6,931 bases of DNA, taken from the NCBI GenBank assembly GCA_023437755.1, contig JAEZFJ010000242.1, positions 1-6,931 on the forward strand. Direction: 5' to 3'. Source of the DNA: Pseudomonadota bacterium. GTDB taxonomy: Bacteria > Pseudomonadota > Alphaproteobacteria > Rhizobiales > Devosiaceae. Within the stretch, counting starts at the first letter, position 1, and every line of letters begins with the position of its first letter. The translations under genes and the position numbers were made by a program. Below, in pieces: positions 5,463 to 6,931 of the stretch. The notes under the pieces are model-generated. The model had not been told where the DNA came from, searched no databases, and saw only the letters and a list, made by a program, of their open reading frames with translations.

Positions 5463-6274
5463 TAGAACCCAACCGGGAACCAGCGCAGGTAGAGCTCGTC
5501 CAGGGTGCCGTTGTCCTGTAGACGCACCAGCGCCCAGTCTATGGCCTGGCGCACAGCATCCTGCCCGGCTGGGACCGCGACGGCGAGACCCTCGCCGAAC
5601 AAGGCGGGCCGAAAATAGGGCTCGCCGGCAAAGCTGCAGCAGCCGAGATTCTCATTGATCCAGAACGAAGCGCGCATGGCGTCACCGAAGAAGGCGTCGG
5701 CGGTACCGGCCTTGACGGCCTCGAGTGCCTCGATCTCAGTGGGAAAGCCGGTGACCGGCACATCCGGCAGATAGCGCTGCAGGAAGGTGGCGTGGGCGCT
5801 GCCGGAGCGAACAGCAACGGCGACCTCGGGACGTTGTGCCGGATCGAAGCGGTCGGCATCTTCGAGGCGAGTGACGAAGCGGCCCGGCAGAGCGAGATAG
5901 GTGGCGGTGAAGTCGAAGCGCTCGCCATTCTCCGGCGTCAGAGCCAGTCCGGCGATGAGAGCGTCGCCCTGGTTGTCCGCCAAGGCATCGGCGACCTGCT
6001 CCCACGGCCACGCCTGGATGGTGCAGGCGACGTCCACCTCGGCACAGATGCGGCGGGCGAGATCGATGTTGAAGCCGATCAGTTCGCCGCCGCCATCGCG
6101 GAAGTTGAAGGGCGGGAAATCGGCAGTGGTGAGAAAGCGGATCGCCGGCACCGGCGTGACGCTCGGCAGCAGTTCGCGGGCGCTCGGGTCGGTGTGGTTG
6201 GGCAGGGTCTGGGCGAGAGCGGGCGTGGCGAGGAGTGCCGCCATCAGCGCTGCCTTCCAGATCCGTGACAACAT
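5459..6274 (-). CDS. Periplasmic solute-binding protein family 3 (amino-acid-type), orphan, altered ligand site
   Basis: A 271-residue secreted binding protein. A signal peptide is visible (R4 and K7, hydrophobic core 8-17, A-L-A before Q22), predicting a mature periplasmic protein. The family 3 fold is shown by FLTTADFPPFNFRDG (47-61), GELIGFNIDLARRIC (63-77), WEQVADALADNQGDALIAGL (91-110), FDFTATYLALPGRFV (120-134), VAVRSGSAHATFLQRYLP (153-170) and GTADAFFGDAMRASFW (190-205). In amino-acid binders an Arg follows the T-P-E segment and grips the ligand carboxylate. Here the segment reads LTPENGERFDF, placing Asn116 at that position, and the usual Ser/Thr just before is Ala111. Asp198 at the amino-group site is kept. 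A Cys212-Cys213 pair is unusual. ATG at 6274 is chosen because it begins the signal peptide and has GGGGAG 5 nt upstream. The longer frame back to 6331 runs through a repeat. No permease or ATPase gene is adjacent within the window. Confidence 0.88.
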   Translation of the reverse strand: MLSRIWKAALMAALLATPALAQTLPNHTDPSARELLPSVTPVPAIRFLTTADFPPFNFRDGGGELIGFNIDLARRICAEVDVACTIQAWPWEQVADALADNQGDALIAGLALTPENGERFDFTATYLALPGRFVTRLEDADRFDPAQRPEVAVAVRSGSAHATFLQRYLPDVPVTGFPTEIEALEAVKAGTADAFFGDAMRASFWINENLGCCSFAGEPYFRPALFGEGLAVAVPAGQDAVRQAIDWALVRLQDNGTLDELYLRWFPVGFY

Positions 6275-6328
6275 CGTAACTCCCCAGCCGAACCTGCGGG
6301 CCACCTTCTCCCACAAGGGGAGAAGGGA
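6275..6328 (-). repeat. Palindromic intergenic repeat of the Hyphomicrobiales type
   Basis: The core is a perfect 9-bp inverted repeat, CCTTCTCCC (6304-6312) with GGGAGAAGG (6318-6326), around a 5-nt loop. On the complementary strand it reads CCTTCTCCCCTTGTGGGAG and so on, followed by AAGGTGGCCCG and a G/C-rich tail ending in CTGGGGA. From memory this resembles the dispersed 'TTCTCCCCTTGTGGGAGAA-GGTGGCCCG' palindromes that are abundant between genes in Hyphomicrobiales (compare RIME/REP-like elements). Only one copy is in this window, so repeat status rests on recall. It fills most of the 62-bp gap between metZ and the binding-protein gene. It may also act as a transcript-stabilising or attenuating hairpin, and it has no T-tract. 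Confidence 0.6.
6280..6285 (-). promoter_or_regulatory. Shine-Dalgarno of the binding-protein gene, at the end of a repeat element
   Basis: GGGGAG on the complementary strand, 5 nt before the ATG at 6274, supports that start. It appears to lie at the distal end of the palindromic repeat described separately. Confidence 0.65.
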
Positions 6329-6336
6329 CACCAGTG

Positions 6337-6931
6337 CTAGACCTGATCCAGCCCGTACATCAGATCGGCGATCAGATCGTCCGGGTCTTCGAGGCCGATC
6401 GAGAGACGCAGAAGGCCGGGAGTGACGCCGGTTTCGAGCCGCACTTCCTCGGTGAGACGCGCATGGGTGGTGGTGCGTGGATGGGTGATCAGCGAGCGCG
6501 CGTCACCCAGATTGTTGGAGATCAGGATCACCCCAAGATTGTCGGAGAGGGCAAAGGCGCCTTCCTGCCCGCCCTTGACGTCGATGGCGAGGAGCGTCGA
6601 GCCACGCGCCATCTGGCGCCTGGCAAGATCGTATTGCGGGTGGGTCTGGTGATGCGGGTAGATGATCCGCTCGACCTTGGGATGGTCGGCAATGGCGGCC
6701 GCGACCTTCTCGGCACTGTCGGTCATCCGCTCCACCCGCAATGCGAAGGTCTCGAGACCTTTGAGCAGCACCCAGGCATTGAAGGCGCTGAGGGTGGCGC
6801 CGGTCTGGCGCAGGAAGGTGTGGATGGCGCCTTCGATCAATTCCCTGGAGCCGAGGACAATGCCGCCGAGCACCCTGCCCTGCCCATCGATGTGCTTGGT
6901 GGTCGAATAGGTGACGAGATCGGCACCCAGT
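6337..6931 (-). CDS. metZ: O-succinylhomoserine sulfhydrylase, C-terminal half (start outside window)
   Basis: A PLP-dependent Cys/Met-metabolism enzyme that makes homocysteine from O-succinylhomoserine and sulfide in the direct-sulfhydrylation route to methionine. The frame is open to the right edge, so the first base of the full gene lies beyond 6931. The first complete codon is at 6930, giving 197 visible residues out of roughly 390-400 in the family. The PLP-binding lysine is at visible residue 12 in the segment TYSTTKHIDGQGR (7-19), followed by VLGGIVLG. The C-terminal domain shows FLRQTGATLSAFNAWVLLKG, RIIYPHH, SLGDARSLITHP-like NNLGDARSLITHPRTTTH, and the closing LRLSIGLEDPDDLIADL. The HIDGQGR wording after the lysine favours MetZ over MetB or MetY, but these paralogues are close. 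The GTG-initiated frame at 6873 is an internal codon, not a real start. It may be co-transcribed with the downstream binding-protein gene 62 bp away. Confidence 0.88.
   Translation of the reverse strand, partial: LGADLVTYSTTKHIDGQGRVLGGIVLGSRELIEGAIHTFLRQTGATLSAFNAWVLLKGLETFALRVERMTDSAEKVAAAIADHPKVERIIYPHHQTHPQYDLARRQMARGSTLLAIDVKGGQEGAFALSDNLGVILISNNLGDARSLITHPRTTTHARLTEEVRLETGVTPGLLRLSIGLEDPDDLIADLMYGLDQV

Noticed and set aside
6275..6331. N-terminal extension of the binding protein to 6331
   Set aside because: The extra 19 residues are translated from the palindromic repeat and would bury the signal peptide. The ATG at 6274 has its own Shine-Dalgarno.
1..6931. Prophage, insertion sequence, CRISPR array or tRNA/rRNA gene
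   Set aside because: No transposase, integrase, phage structural gene, regularly spaced direct repeats or tRNA-like cloverleaf was found by reading both strands. The S24 repressor alone is not enough to call a prophage.

Overview
This GC-rich window has the gene content of an alphaproteobacterium, most likely a member of the Hyphomicrobiales (Rhizobiales). The main clues are a class I (archaeal-type) lysyl-tRNA synthetase, the DUF952-pyrD pair, an O-succinylhomoserine sulfhydrylase, and a palindromic intergenic repeat of the 'CTTCTCCCC..GGGAGAAG' type that I know from that order. Third codon positions are strongly GC-biased, so long antisense shadow ORFs are common. Genus-level placement (for example Devosia-like) would be a guess.

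Layout from left to right. Positions 1-978 (+) hold the C-terminal part of a MATE-family efflux transporter whose start lies outside the window. It converges on pyrD (975-2084, -), and the two stop codons overlap inside a CTAG. pyrD is translationally coupled by an ATGA overlap to a small DUF952 gene upstream of it (2081-2437, -). A 114-bp divergent intergenic region separates DUF952 from an XRE/S24 LexA-like repressor (2552-3193, +). That region carries an unusually good 34-bp dyad directly before the repressor start codon. A short convergent gap (3194-3282) contains a terminator-like hairpin. Next come class I lysS/lysK (3283-4914, -, GTG start), a divergent intergenic region, and a TerB-like small protein (5049-5462, +). 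The TerB-like gene converges on a periplasmic substrate-binding protein (5459-6274, -), again with overlapping stop codons (TTAG). At the right edge is the C-terminal half of metZ (6337-6931, -). A palindromic repeat lies between metZ and the binding-protein gene and appears to reach into the latter's ribosome-binding site.

Most of the window is housekeeping: pyrimidine synthesis (PyrD), lysine tRNA charging (LysK), methionine synthesis (MetZ) and drug/metabolite efflux (MATE). I do not see a CRISPR array, insertion sequence, prophage, RNA gene or obvious defence cassette. The points most worth a second look are the long dyad in front of the S24 repressor, the substrate-binding protein with an altered ligand-binding signature and no transporter partners, the repeat-derived ribosome-binding site, the two convergent stop-codon overlaps, and the coupling of the ART-like DUF952 family to pyrD.
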